Shown here: one piece after another, positions 50,615 to 59,497 of the stretch
Layout: every line of letters begins with the position of its first letter
Position numbering within the stretch: position 1 is the first letter of the stretch
Origin: Thioalkalivibrio sulfidiphilus HL-EbGr7
GTDB taxonomy: Bacteria; Pseudomonadota; Gammaproteobacteria; Ectothiorhodospirales; Ectothiorhodospiraceae
Reading direction: 5' to 3'
Length of the DNA stretch: 64,000 nt
NCBI RefSeq assembly: GCF_000021985.1
Contig: NC_011901.1
Location: forward strand, 1-64,000
Position numbers and translations under genes: made by a program
The notes under the pieces: generated by a model
Databases searched by the model: none
What the model saw: only the letters and a program-made list of their open reading frames with translations
Told to the model about the DNA's origin: nothing

Positions 50615-52384
50615 ATGAACCTGGGCACACAACTGGCGCTGCTGGAGTGGCGCGCGCCCCTGTGGCTGCTGCTGGCCGGGCTGCCCTGGCTGCTGGCGGC
50701 CCTGGGGCGGCTGCGGGAGCGGCCCCTGCGCCGCTATGCCGACCGTGCCCTGCGGCCCTGGGCCCTGTACCAGGCCGGCCGGGACACGGGGCTGCGCTTC
50801 GGGCTCCATGCCCTGGCCTGGCTGCTGCTGGCCGCCGCTCTGGCCGGGCCCCGGGTACCGGCCCCGGTACAGGTGGCCGGGGAGGGCCACCGGGGGGATG
50901 TCTCCCTGATGCTGGTGCTGGACGTCTCGGCCACCATGCAGGCGCAGGACCTCGCCCCCCGGCGCCTGACCCGGGCCCTGCTGGAGGTGGATGGCATGTT
51001 GGAAGGGCTGCGGGGGGAGCGGGTGGGCCTGGTGGCCTTCGCCGGGCGCGCCCTGATGCTCGCCCCGCCCACCCACGACCGCCGCCTGCTGAGCCATTAC
51101 CTGTCCCGGGGCCCCGAGGCCCTGGCGGACCCCGCCGGTCTGTCCGCCAGCCGGGCCGTGGCCGAAGGCCTGCGACTGGCCGGCGAGGCCCTGGAAGGCA
51201 GCGGCGCGGTGGTGCTGATTACCGATGGCGACGCCCGGGCCTTTGCCGGGGCGCGGCTGGCCGCCATGCAAACCCAGGCGCGGGCCCTGCGGGACGCGGG
51301 CCACACCCTGTACGTGCTGGGCGTGGGGGGCACGGAGCCGGTGCCGGTGCCCGACGGCGCGGGTGGCCTGCTGCGGGAGGGGGGCGAGACCCTGCTCTCG
51401 CGCCTGGATGCCGAGGCGCTCACCCGCCTGGCCGAGGTCGGCGGCGGCCACTATGCCCAGGCCGGCGCACTGGGCCAATCTTCACTGGGCCGGGCCTGGG
51501 AGCGGCTCTACGCCGACGCGGTGGTCCGTCTGCCCAGCAGCCGTTCCGTGACCCACTGGCAGGAACTCCACCCCTGGCTGCTGGCGCCGGGCTTGGTCCT
51601 GCTGCTGCTCTCCTGGCTGCGCCCCGCGCCCGCGCCCGCGTCCGCCCTGGTGCTGGCGCTGCTGCTGCCCCTGCAGCCCGCCCCGGTGTCGGCCGACGAG
51701 CCTGCCCTGGCGCTGCAGGCACACAGCGCCTGGAACGCCGGGGCCTTCGCCCGGGCCCTGAACGCCTATGCACGCCTGCCCGGCCACCCCGGGCGCCTGG
51801 GGGAGGGGGCCAGCGCCTACCGGCTGGGGGATTTCGAGCACGCCGCCGAGGCCTTCATCCAGGCCTGGCTGACGGCCCCCGGCGACCGGGAGCGGGCCGA
51901 GGCCCTGTTCAACCTGGGCAATGCCCGCTTCCGCCAGGAGGACTACGCCGCCGCCGTGGAGACCTACCGGGGGGCCCTGGCCTACCCCTCGCCCCATCGC
52001 CAGGCCATCGAGCACAACCTGGCCCTGGCGGCAGGCCGAGAGCGGGAGGCGGGCGGCCCCGGCCTGGCGGGGCGCCGCGCCCGCCAGGCCACCGAGGACG
52101 TGGGGCGCATGGACCTGGAGGAGACCCCGGGGTTTCCCGAGGACGAGGAGACGCCCCGGCTGCCCACCGAGGAGGGGGACCGGGAGGCCCTGGGTGAGGC
52201 GGTGGCCCGGGGCGAGCTGGAGGGCCGGGCCGAGCGGCCGGCGGGCGGCCCCGGGCGGCGCCTGGCCGTGGACCGGGAATACGACGCAGCCCTGCTCAAG
52301 CAGGATCAGCTGGAGGACCGGGATCTGCGCCTTTGGCGCGCCCTGCGCGACCGCGAATCGCCCGGTGGCGGGGGCGCGCCATGA
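50615..52384 (+). CDS. VWA-TPR fusion protein (BatB/BatC)
   Basis: A 589-residue membrane protein: N-terminal membrane segments, a VWA domain, two further membrane segments near 310-345, then a tetratricopeptide region (YRLGDFEHAAEAFIQAWL, ALFNLGNARFRQEDYAAAVETYRGAL) and a Pro/Glu/Arg-rich tail. This joins BatB and BatC into one chain. The VWA metal motif is DVSAT, with Thr for the second Ser of DxSxS, so metal binding may be altered. Its stop overlaps the batD start (ATGA). Confidence 0.9.
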   Translation: MNLGTQLALLEWRAPLWLLLAGLPWLLAALGRLRERPLRRYADRALRPWALYQAGRDTGLRFGLHALAWLLLAAALAGPRVPAPVQVAGEGHRGDVSLMLVLDVSATMQAQDLAPRRLTRALLEVDGMLEGLRGERVGLVAFAGRALMLAPPTHDRRLLSHYLSRGPEALADPAGLSASRAVAEGLRLAGEALEGSGAVVLITDGDARAFAGARLAAMQTQARALRDAGHTLYVLGVGGTEPVPVPDGAGGLLREGGETLLSRLDAEALTRLAEVGGGHYAQAGALGQSSLGRAWERLYADAVVRLPSSRSVTHWQELHPWLLAPGLVLLLLSWLRPAPAPASALVLALLLPLQPAPVSADEPALALQAHSAWNAGAFARALNAYARLPGHPGRLGEGASAYRLGDFEHAAEAFIQAWLTAPGDRERAEALFNLGNARFRQEDYAAAVETYRGALAYPSPHRQAIEHNLALAAGREREAGGPGLAGRRARQATEDVGRMDLEETPGFPEDEETPRLPTEEGDREALGEAVARGELEGRAERPAGGPGRRLAVDREYDAALLKQDQLEDRDLRLWRALRDRESPGGGGAP

Positions 52385-53874
52385 GGCGGTGGCGGTGGCG
52401 CTGGCTGTGGGTCTGTCTGGCGGCCCTGCTGCTCTGGGCGCCGGCGGGCGCCGACACGCCCCGCCTGCAGGTGCTCCCGGAGACCACCCGCCTGGAGTTG
52501 GGCGAGCCGCTGATCCTGCGCCTGCGGGCGGAGCACAGCGCCGGGGACCTGTTCGCCCTGGACCTGTCCGCCCTGGACCGGGATTTTGACTGGCGCTGGG
52601 AGCAGCGCAGCCGCGGCAGCCGGGGACCCGACCGGGTCTGGGCCCGGCAGGAGCTGCAACTGCGGCTCTATGCCCGGCGCAGCGGCGAGCTGGCGCTGCC
52701 CGCCCTGGCGCTGCTGGATGCCCGCAGCCCGCCCCTCACCGTCCAGGTACAGGCGCCCCGGCGCCTGGGCCTGGCCTTGCGGGCGGGCCTGGAGCATGAC
52801 ATGCCCTTCCTGCGCGAGCCGGTGCTGGCCTGGCTGGAGATCGACACGGATCACGACCAGTTCGAACTGCGCGAGCCCCCGCGCATCCTGTCCCGGGCGG
52901 TGCACGTGGAGGCCCTGGGCCGCAGCCGGGAGCGGCTCGCCGACGGCCGCTACCGGCTGCGCTACCAGTGGCTGCTGACGCCGCTCTATCCGGGCGAGCT
53001 GGCACTGCCCCTGGACTGGCTGGCCGTGCACGATTTCCAGCGCCAGGGGGTGCAGCTGCGCTACCTGGCCCCGGGGCTGCGCGCCCAGGTCCGGGAACTG
53101 CCCGCTTACCTGCCCGTGGACCTGCCCCTGGCGCCGATCCGGGCCAGCCAGCGACTGGAGGGGGGCGATCCGCAAGGGGCCGAGCCGCTGCGGGGGGAGC
53201 CGTTGCTGTGGGTGCTGGATGTGCGGGGGCGGGGCCTGAGTCCCCGGGCCCTGGAGCGCTGGCTGGCCCGTGAGCTGACCGCCCCCGAGGGCCTGCGCCT
53301 GCACGCGCCGGTGATCCGGCAGCTGGACGGCCCGGACCTGTCCCCGGGGGAGCGCCTGCTGCGGGTGGAGGTGCCGGTCACGCCCCGGGCCGGGGGCGAC
53401 CACGCCCTGCCCGGCCTGCGCCTGCCCTGGTTCGATACCGGCACAGGGCGACTGGCGGTGACCGAGCTGCCTGCACTGGCACTGACGGTGCGGGATCCGC
53501 TTCGGGTGTTGCTGTGGCGTTCGGCGCTCGCCCTGCTGGGCCTTGCCCTGAGTCTGCTGATGCTCTGGGGGTTGCTGGCGTGGCTGTGTCGGCTGCGGGT
53601 GCGCCGGGCCCTTCGGGCGGGCATCCGCCAGGCGGCGGATGCCCCGGCCATGGCGGCCGCGTTGCGGGCCGTGCCCGGCTCACCCGCCGCCCTGGGCCGG
53701 TGGCTGCGCACCCAGCGGGCAGGGCCCGCGCTGACCCGGGCGGTGCGCGCCCTGGAGGTGGCCTGTTACGGCCAGGCCGGGGCGGATCGGGAGGCCCTGC
53801 GCAAGGACCTGCTGGCGGCACTGCGCGGCCACCGCCTGGTGCTGCCGGGCGGATTTGTGAACCCGTCGCGTTGA
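52381..53874 (+). CDS. BatD family protein
   Basis: A 497-residue protein with a signal peptide (WLWVCLAALLLWAPAGA), a long periplasmic beta-rich region and a C-terminal membrane segment (ALALLGLALSLLMLWGLLAWL) followed by a cytoplasmic tail. It matches the BatD family, the last member of aerotolerance-type operons. It probably forms a periplasmic scaffold with BatA and BatB. The operon may serve metalloenzyme maturation or envelope stress; the evidence is the gene set, not a tested function. Confidence 0.88.
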   Translation: MRRWRWRWLWVCLAALLLWAPAGADTPRLQVLPETTRLELGEPLILRLRAEHSAGDLFALDLSALDRDFDWRWEQRSRGSRGPDRVWARQELQLRLYARRSGELALPALALLDARSPPLTVQVQAPRRLGLALRAGLEHDMPFLREPVLAWLEIDTDHDQFELREPPRILSRAVHVEALGRSRERLADGRYRLRYQWLLTPLYPGELALPLDWLAVHDFQRQGVQLRYLAPGLRAQVRELPAYLPVDLPLAPIRASQRLEGGDPQGAEPLRGEPLLWVLDVRGRGLSPRALERWLARELTAPEGLRLHAPVIRQLDGPDLSPGERLLRVEVPVTPRAGGDHALPGLRLPWFDTGTGRLAVTELPALALTVRDPLRVLLWRSALALLGLALSLLMLWGLLAWLCRLRVRRALRAGIRQAADAPAMAAALRAVPGSPAALGRWLRTQRAGPALTRAVRALEVACYGQAGADREALRKDLLAALRGHRLVLPGGFVNPSR

Positions 53875-53945
53875 CCCACCGGGGCCGGGCTGGCAAGGTG
53901 CCCGAAAGGCAACCCGCCTCATTCTGAACAGTCCAAGGAAACCTC

Positions 53946-54365
53946 ATGCGCCCGTACGCCATCGCCGTTCTACTGGCCGCCAGCCTGACCCTGCCGGCCT
54001 TCGCCGCCGAACCCAACATCACCCCCGGCCAGTGGGAGTACACCAACGTCACCCGCTTCGAGGGCATGCCCATGCCCGAGCAGACCCACAGCAACCGGGA
54101 ATGCATCACCATTGAGGACATCAAGAAGGGCGAGGCCTTCCTGGAGGCGCCGGAGGACTGTCAGGTCACCCACATGGACCTGCGCCGGGACGGCATGAAG
54201 TACGCCATGGAATGCACCCAGCAGGGGGTGCGCATGAAGATGAACGCGGACATGCGTTTTCGTGGCATCGAAGTGGACGGCACCATGCGCGCCGACATGG
54301 ACACGCCCATGGGGCCCATGAGCATGCACATGAACATCACGGGGCGGCGCATCGGGGACTGCTGA
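53946..54365 (+). CDS. Secreted DUF3617 protein
   Basis: A 139-residue periplasmic protein: signal MRPYAIAVLLAASLTLPAFA, then the DUF3617 core starting ITPGQWEYTNVTRFEGMPMP, with Cys in REC and EDC (a likely disulfide) and a C-terminal Cys as the last residue. Function unknown. AAGGAAA precedes the ATG. A separate short gene after batD, followed by an inverted repeat. Confidence 0.85.
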   Translation: MRPYAIAVLLAASLTLPAFAAEPNITPGQWEYTNVTRFEGMPMPEQTHSNRECITIEDIKKGEAFLEAPEDCQVTHMDLRRDGMKYAMECTQQGVRMKMNADMRFRGIEVDGTMRADMDTPMGPMSMHMNITGRRIGDC

Positions 54366-54396
54366 TCAGGGCGCCATGATTTGATTCAGGAAAGCA

Positions 54397-54479
54397 GCGC
54401 AAAGGGCGCAGAGACGCAGAGCTCGCGAAGGTTTGTCAGGTCATTCCTTTGCGGCCTCCGCGTCTCTGCGCCCTTTGCG
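54397..54479. repeat. Inverted repeat, GCAGAGACGCAGAG family
   Basis: Arms at 54397-54420 and 54456-54479 match over 23 of 24 bp. It sits between the convergent DUF3617 and fpr genes and may act as a shared terminator. Confidence 0.88.
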
Positions 54480-54509
54480 TGATCAGCCGGGTGCGGGAAG
54501 ACAACCGCC

Positions 54510-55262
54510 TCAGTCCCCGGCGTGGTGCAGCACGAAGGCCTGCTCCACGGTGAAGCTGCCCACGCCCTTGTAGTTGGTCATCACCCCGCCGATGGATTCC
54601 AGGTAGTCCTTCATCTCCCGGTTCATGTGCGGGTTGCCGCACAGCATGACCCGGTCCTGGTCCATGTCCGCGGGCGGCAGGCCCAGGCGCTCGAACAGGG
54701 CGCCGGAACGGAACAGGTCCGCGCCCCGCTCCGGGGTCTCGAAGGGCTCCCGGGTCACGGTGGGCACGTACACCAGCTTATCGCCGCTGCGAGACTCCAG
54801 CTCTGCCCGGTAGGCCAGTTCCACCACGGTGCGCACGCTGTGCACCAGGATCACCCGCTCGAAGCGCTCATAGACGCCGCGGCCCCGCACCAGGGACATG
54901 AAAGGGGCGAGTCCCGTGCCCGTGGCCAGCAGGTAGAGATGCCGTCCCGGCAGCACGTGGTTCACGGTCAGGGAGCCGGTGGGCTTGGTGTTCACCCACA
55001 CGCTCTCACCTTCCCGCACCCGGGCCAGGCGGCTGGTGAGCGGGCCGTCGGGCACGTGGATGCTCAGGAACTCCAGGTGCTCGGTGTCGTTGCTGGAGGC
55101 GATGGAGTAGGCCCGGGCGATCAGCTTGCCCTCGTCGCGCAGACCGAGGGTGACGAACTCGCCGTCCTTGAACTGGAAGCCCTCGGGCCGGGTGGTGGTG
55201 AAGGTGAAGGTCTTCTCCGACCAGCGGTGGACCGAGGTGACGCGCTGTTCCTGGTAGGGCAC
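54510..55262 (-). CDS. fpr: Ferredoxin-NADP reductase
   Basis: A 250-residue FAD enzyme that moves electrons between NADPH and ferredoxin or flavodoxin. It has the FAD motif RAYSIASS, the phosphate-binding VNTKPTGSLTV, the NADP motif ATGTGLAPFMSLVRG and MLCGNPHMNREMKDYL near the C-terminus. The start is GTG with GGGAGG 9 nt upstream. It stands alone, convergent with the DUF3617 gene. Confidence 0.95.
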   Translation of the reverse strand: MPYQEQRVTSVHRWSEKTFTFTTTRPEGFQFKDGEFVTLGLRDEGKLIARAYSIASSNDTEHLEFLSIHVPDGPLTSRLARVREGESVWVNTKPTGSLTVNHVLPGRHLYLLATGTGLAPFMSLVRGRGVYERFERVILVHSVRTVVELAYRAELESRSGDKLVYVPTVTREPFETPERGADLFRSGALFERLGLPPADMDQDRVMLCGNPHMNREMKDYLESIGGVMTNYKGVGSFTVEQAFVLHHAGD

Positions 55263-55443
55263 GGGCTTGAACCTCCCTGGTTGTGGATCTGTCCATCACG
55301 CTACCAGAGCGCCCCGGGTAATAACAGAGTGTAGAAGTAGGGAATTATCCGCAGGCCCATGTCCACGGCGGGCCCGTGGCCATGAGACTTGCCGCAGGCC
55401 AGCGGCTACAATGACCGTCTTTGCATGATCGGGAGTTCAGACC

Positions 55444-55977
55444 TTGGAACAGTTTCGCGGAACCACCATCGTCTGCGTGCGCCGCAACGGCCGGGTGGCC
55501 CTGGGCGGCGACGGCCAGGTGACCCTGGGCAATACGGTGATGAAGGGCAATGCCCGCAAGGTGCGCCGCCTGTACGGCGACAAGGTGCTGGCCGGCTTCG
55601 CCGGCGGCACCGCCGATGCCTTCACCCTGTTCGAGCGCTTCGAGGGCAAGCTGGAGAAATACAGCGGCAACCTCACCCGGGCCGCCGTGGAACTGGCCAA
55701 GGACTGGCGCACCGAGCGTGCCCTGCGCCGCCTGGAGGCCCTGCTGGCGGTGGCCGACAAGGAGACCTCCCTGCTGATCACCGGCAACGGCGACGTGATC
55801 GAGCCCGAGGACAACCTGATCGCCATGGGCTCCGGCGGCCCCTTCGCCCAAGCCGCCGCCCGGGCCCTGCTTGACAACACCGAGCTGTCCGCCCGGGAGA
55901 TCGCCGAGCGCGCGCTCAACATCGCCGCCGACATCTGCATCTACACCAACCGTCACCTCACCATCGAGGAGATGTGA
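55444..55977 (+). CDS. hslV: ATP-dependent protease subunit HslV
   Basis: HslV is the proteolytic core of the HslVU protease. The 177-residue protein begins [16 protein letters not shown]; the mature enzyme starts at the first Thr of TTIVCV after removal of six residues. [14 protein letters not shown] and [15 protein letters not shown] are family blocks. Start is TTG with GGGAG 9 nt upstream. A TACAAT near 55407 may be its -10; I do not see a clear heat-shock promoter. hslU follows after a repeat. Confidence 0.96.
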   Translation: MEQFRGTTIVCVRRNGRVALGGDGQVTLGNTVMKGNARKVRRLYGDKVLAGFAGGTADAFTLFERFEGKLEKYSGNLTRAAVELAKDWRTERALRRLEALLAVADKETSLLITGNGDVIEPEDNLIAMGSGGPFAQAAARALLDNTELSAREIAERALNIAADICIYTNRHLTIEEM

Positions 55978-55996
55978 TCAGGGGACAGGGTTTTGA

Positions 55997-56030
55997 CCTT
56001 GCCACTTGAGACTCGCCACTTGAGACTGCC
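55997..56030 (+). repeat. CTTGCCACTTGAGAC-family repeat in the hslV-hslU gap
   Basis: CTTGCCACTTGAGACTCGCC followed by ACTTGAGACTGCC: two direct half-copies, only one arm of the usual palindrome. It ends 4 bp before the hslU ATG, where a ribosome-binding site should be. Confidence 0.8.
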
Positions 56031-56034
56031 TTAA

Positions 56035-57369
56035 ATGTCAGACATGACCCCCCGTGAGATCGTCCAGGAACTGGACAAGCACATCGTCGGCCAGAAGGAC
56101 GCCAAGCGCGCCGTGGCCATTGCCCTGCGCAACCGCTGGCGCCGCCAGCAGCTGCCCGAGGCCCTGCGCCAGGAAGTGACCCCCAAGAACATCCTCATGA
56201 TCGGCCCCACCGGCGTGGGCAAGACCGAGATCGCCCGGCGCCTGGCGCGGCTGGCCAATGCCCCTTTCATCAAGGTGGAGGCCACCAAGTTCACCGAGGT
56301 GGGCTACGTGGGCCGTGACGTGGAATCCATCATCCGCGATCTGGTCGACGCGGCCATCAAGCTGCTGCGCGAACAGGAGATGGGCAAGGTGCGCTTCCGT
56401 GCCGAGGAGGCCGCCGAGGAGCGCGTCCTGGACGTGCTGCTGCCCGCGCCCCGCCAGGCGGGCTTCATGAGCGAGCCGGCCTCCGCGCCGGAGCAGAGCG
56501 AGACGCGGCAGAAATTCCGCAAGCGCCTGCGCGAGGGCCAGCTGGATGACAAGGAGATCGAGATCCAGGTGAGCGCCACCCCCGTGGGCGTGGAGATCAT
56601 GACACCGCCGGGCATGGAGGAGATGGCCAGCCAGCTGCAGAGCCTGTTCCAGAACATCGGCGGTGGGCGCAGCCAGACCCGCAAGCTCAAGATCCGCGAC
56701 GCCATGAAGTTGCTCACGGATGAAGAGGCCGCGCGCATGGTCAACCAGGACGAGCTCAAGCTGCGTGCCGTGGCCAACGTGGAGCAGAACGGCATCGTGT
56801 TCCTGGACGAGATCGACAAGGTGGCCAAGCGCGGTGAATACGGCGGCGCCGACGTCTCCCGCGAGGGCGTACAGCGGGATCTGCTGCCCCTGGTGGAGGG
56901 CTGCACCGTGAACACCAAGTTCGGCATGGTGCGCACCGACCACATCCTGTTCATCGCCTCCGGTGCGTTTCACCTGTCCAAGCCCTCGGACCTGATCCCG
57001 GAGCTGCAGGGCCGCCTGCCGATTCGCGTGGAGCTGTCCGCGCTCACCGCCGAGGACTTCGTGCGCATCCTCACCGAGCCCGACGCCTCGCTCACCGAGC
57101 AGTACAGCGCGCTGCTCCAGACCGAGGGCGTGGAGGTGAACTTCGCCGAGGACGGCGTGCGGCGCATCGCCGAGATCGCCACCCGGGTCAACGAGCGCAC
57201 CGAGAACATCGGCGCCCGTCGCCTGCACACGGTGATGGAGCGCCTGCTGGAGCAGATCTCCTTCGAGGCCCCGGATCACCAGGGTCCGGTGAGCATCGAC
57301 GCCGCCTACGTGGACGAGCGGCTCGAGGAGCTGGTGCAGGATGAGGATCTGAGTCGATATATTCTTTAA
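56035..57369 (+). CDS. hslU: ATP-dependent protease ATPase subunit HslU
   Basis: HslU is the AAA+ unfoldase of HslVU. The 444-residue protein starts [20 protein letters not shown], with Walker A GPTGVGKT at 57-64, Walker [15 protein letters not shown], the I-domain insert (about 110-240) and a C-terminal EDLSRYIL that activates HslV. No Shine-Dalgarno sequence precedes the ATG; a repeat occupies that place, and the hslV stop is 57 bp upstream. Confidence 0.97.
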   Translation: MSDMTPREIVQELDKHIVGQKDAKRAVAIALRNRWRRQQLPEALRQEVTPKNILMIGPTGVGKTEIARRLARLANAPFIKVEATKFTEVGYVGRDVESIIRDLVDAAIKLLREQEMGKVRFRAEEAAEERVLDVLLPAPRQAGFMSEPASAPEQSETRQKFRKRLREGQLDDKEIEIQVSATPVGVEIMTPPGMEEMASQLQSLFQNIGGGRSQTRKLKIRDAMKLLTDEEAARMVNQDELKLRAVANVEQNGIVFLDEIDKVAKRGEYGGADVSREGVQRDLLPLVEGCTVNTKFGMVRTDHILFIASGAFHLSKPSDLIPELQGRLPIRVELSALTAEDFVRILTEPDASLTEQYSALLQTEGVEVNFAEDGVRRIAEIATRVNERTENIGARRLHTVMERLLEQISFEAPDHQGPVSIDAAYVDERLEELVQDEDLSRYIL

Positions 57370-57481
57370 CCCGCTAGAGACAAGATCCAAGTTGCTAGAT
57401 ACAAGACACGTGGGTCGGGCTTCAGCCCGACGCCTCGGGTGACCGGAGCCACCGGTGTCGGGCTAAAGCCCGACCTACGGC
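57364..57481. repeat. Compound of two intergenic repeat families
   Basis: 57374-57404 (CTAGAGACAAGATCCAAGTT and on) is a degenerate CTTGCCACTTGAGAC-type sequence. 57410-57481 is an inverted pair of GTCGGGCTTCAGCCCGAC and GTCGGGCTAAAGCCCGAC, each itself palindromic. The same two families adjoin in the same order at 22450-22566. Confidence 0.8.
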
Positions 57482-57527
57482 CCGGCCCACGGATACAACA
57501 ACAATCACTGACTGCGGATTGAGAGCC

Positions 57528-57893
57528 ATGACGACCAAACACCGTCCCACCGAAATTCACCTGCACCAGAAGAGCCGGGTGCTGGAGCTGGTCTACGACA
57601 ACGGCGTGCGCCACAAGCTGCCCTGCGAATTCCTGCGCGTGTACTCCCCTTCCGCCGAGGTGACCGGCCACGGTCCGGGCCAGGAAGTGCTGCAGCTGGG
57701 CAAGGAAGACGTGAACATCAATGCCATCGAGCCGGTGGGCAACTACGCGGTGAAGCTGGTGTTCTCCGATGGCCACGACACGGGCATCTTTGACTGGAAC
57801 TACCTGTACCGCATGGGCGAGGACCAGGATGCCCTGTGGCAGAAATACCTCAAGCGCCTGGCCGACGCGGGCCACCAGCGCAAGGTGAACTGA
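57528..57893 (+). CDS. DUF971 protein
   Basis: A 121-residue protein with the DUF971 domain, related to the N-terminal domain of gamma-butyrobetaine hydroxylase: PTEIHLHQKSRVLELVYDNG, CEFLRVYSPSAEV and FSDGHDTGIFDWNYLYRMG. In plant and bacterial homologues this domain may bind metal or Fe-S assembly factors; its role alone is unknown. The ATG at 57528 has GGATTGAGAG upstream. It lies between hslU and ubiE, the common gammaproteobacterial order. Confidence 0.88.
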   Translation: MTTKHRPTEIHLHQKSRVLELVYDNGVRHKLPCEFLRVYSPSAEVTGHGPGQEVLQLGKEDVNINAIEPVGNYAVKLVFSDGHDTGIFDWNYLYRMGEDQDALWQKYLKRLADAGHQRKVN

Positions 57894-57908
57894 GGACGTG
57901 AACGCATC

Positions 57909-58069
57909 GCCGCAGAGGCGCGGTGACGCAGAGGAAAATCAATTCGACAGGATTAACATGATTAACAGGATGTTTAAAACCGAGTCTTCTGTTCTTGGTT
58001 ATTTATCATGTGAATCATGTTAATCCTGTCCATTCCTTTCTTTCCTCTGCGTCTCCGCGCCTCTGCGGC
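57909..58069. repeat. Nested palindromes of two repeat families
   Basis: Outer arms 57909-57937 and 58041-58069 (GCAGAG-rich family) match over 28 of 29 bp. Inside them, 57946-57971 and 58005-58030 belong to the GACAGGATTAACATGATT family and pair over the first 18 bp and most of the rest. The two can form one long cruciform-like structure in the ubiE leader. Confidence 0.9.
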
Positions 58070-58107
58070 AGAAGTGAACCGGATCGAACCATCACAAGGC
58101 CACCCCG

Positions 58108-58857
58108 ATGACTGACGACAACACCACCCATTTCGGTTTCAAGCAGGTGCCCAAGGAAGAGAAGGTGCGCCGGGTGGGCGAGGTGTTCCATTCGGTGGCG
58201 GCCAGGTACGACCTGATGAACGACCTCATGTCCATGGGCGTGCATCGCCTGTGGAAGCGCTACACCATCGAGATGGCGGCGGTGCGTCCGGGGCAGCGGG
58301 TGCTGGACCTGGCAGGGGGCACCGGTGATCTGGCCTCGCGCTTCGCGCGGCTCACCGGACCGACCGGCGAGGTGGTGCTCTGCGACATCAACGCCTCCAT
58401 GCTCAACGTGGGCCGCGACCGGCTCACCGACGAGGGGCTGGTGGAGAACCTGCGCTTCGTGCAGGGCAATGCCGAATGCCTGCCCTTCCCCGACGAGCAC
58501 TTCGATCTGATCACCATCGCCTTCGGCCTGCGTAACGTCACCGACAAGGACAAGGCGCTGGCCTCCATGCGCCGGGTGCTCAAGCCCGGCGGCAAGCTGC
58601 TGGTGCTGGAGTTCTCCCACCCGGTGACCCCGGGGCTCAAGCCCGTCTACGATCTCTACTCCTTCAAGGCCCTGCCGCTCATGGGCAAGCTGGTGGCAGG
58701 TGATGCGGAGAGCTACCAGTACCTGGCGGAGAGCATCCGCATGCACCCGGACCAGGAGACCCTCAAGGCCATGATGGAGCAGGCGGGTCTGGAACGCTGC
58801 GACTACTTCAATCTCACCGGCGGCATCGTCGCCCTGCACCGGGGCTACCGGTTCTGA
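58108..58857 (+). CDS. ubiE: Ubiquinone/menaquinone biosynthesis C-methyltransferase UbiE
   Basis: UbiE methylates the quinone ring at C2. The 249-residue protein has the UbiE signatures [23 protein letters not shown] motif [16 protein letters not shown] and [20 protein letters not shown], and ends ALHRGYRF. It heads ubiE-ubiJ-ubiB, the same order as in E. coli. The leader contains a long nested palindrome, so transcription probably begins after it. Confidence 0.97.
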   Translation: MTDDNTTHFGFKQVPKEEKVRRVGEVFHSVAARYDLMNDLMSMGVHRLWKRYTIEMAAVRPGQRVLDLAGGTGDLASRFARLTGPTGEVVLCDINASMLNVGRDRLTDEGLVENLRFVQGNAECLPFPDEHFDLITIAFGLRNVTDKDKALASMRRVLKPGGKLLVLEFSHPVTPGLKPVYDLYSFKALPLMGKLVAGDAESYQYLAESIRMHPDQETLKAMMEQAGLERCDYFNLTGGIVALHRGYRF

Positions 58858-58858
58858 C

Positions 58859-59497
58859 GTGGTTGACGCCGACATGGACATGAGTGTGTTGGCCGCCTTC
58901 AGCGCCGCCCTGGAAAAGGCGCTGAACGGCTACCTGGAGCTGGATCCCGACAGCCGCGAGCGGCTCGCGGCCATGCACGGCGGCGTGGTGGCCCTGAGCT
59001 TCACGCTGCCCGAGGCGACCCTCTACTTCATCCCCGGCGCCGACCGCCTGCAGGTGAGCACCGCCTGCGACGCCGAGCCGGACACCCGCATCAGCGGTTC
59101 CCCCATCGCCCTGGGACGGCTGGCCCTGGCCGGTGAGACCACGCGCCTGCCGGAGGGTGTACGCCTGGAGGGCGATGCCCGGCTGGGCCAGCAGTTCCGC
59201 GACCTGCTGCGGGGCGTGGACCTGGACTGGGAGGAGTGGCTGTCCCGGCTGACCGGCGATCTCGTTGCCCATCGCGTCGGCGAGGCCGTGCGCGGCGTCA
59301 CCGGCTGGGGAAGGCGCGCCGGCGAGAGCCTGCGCCTGGACCTGGGCGAATACCTGCGCGAGGAATCCGGCACCCTGCCCGGCCGTGACGAGGTGGAAGG
59401 CTTCATGGACGACGTGGACCGGATGCGCGAAGACGTGGACCGGCTGCAGGCGCGCATTGCCCGTCTGGAACAGATCCTGCGGGAACACAAGCCGTGA
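58859..59497 (+). CDS. ubiJ: Ubiquinone biosynthesis accessory factor UbiJ
   Basis: A 212-residue protein with an N-terminal SCP2 sterol-binding-like domain ([20 protein letters not shown]) and a C-terminal coiled-coil ([21 protein letters not shown]). UbiJ binds isoprenoid lipids and organises the soluble Ubi complex. The start used is GTG 58859, 1 bp after the ubiE stop; ATG 58874 or 58880 are alternatives. Its stop overlaps the ubiB GTG. Confidence 0.9.
   Translation: MVDADMDMSVLAAFSAALEKALNGYLELDPDSRERLAAMHGGVVALSFTLPEATLYFIPGADRLQVSTACDAEPDTRISGSPIALGRLALAGETTRLPEGVRLEGDARLGQQFRDLLRGVDLDWEEWLSRLTGDLVAHRVGEAVRGVTGWGRRAGESLRLDLGEYLREESGTLPGRDEVEGFMDDVDRMREDVDRLQARIARLEQILREHKP

Noticed and set aside
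55263-55443. Heat-shock (sigma-32) promoter before hslV
   Set aside because: I looked for CTTGAA and CCCCAT boxes at proper spacing and did not find a convincing pair.
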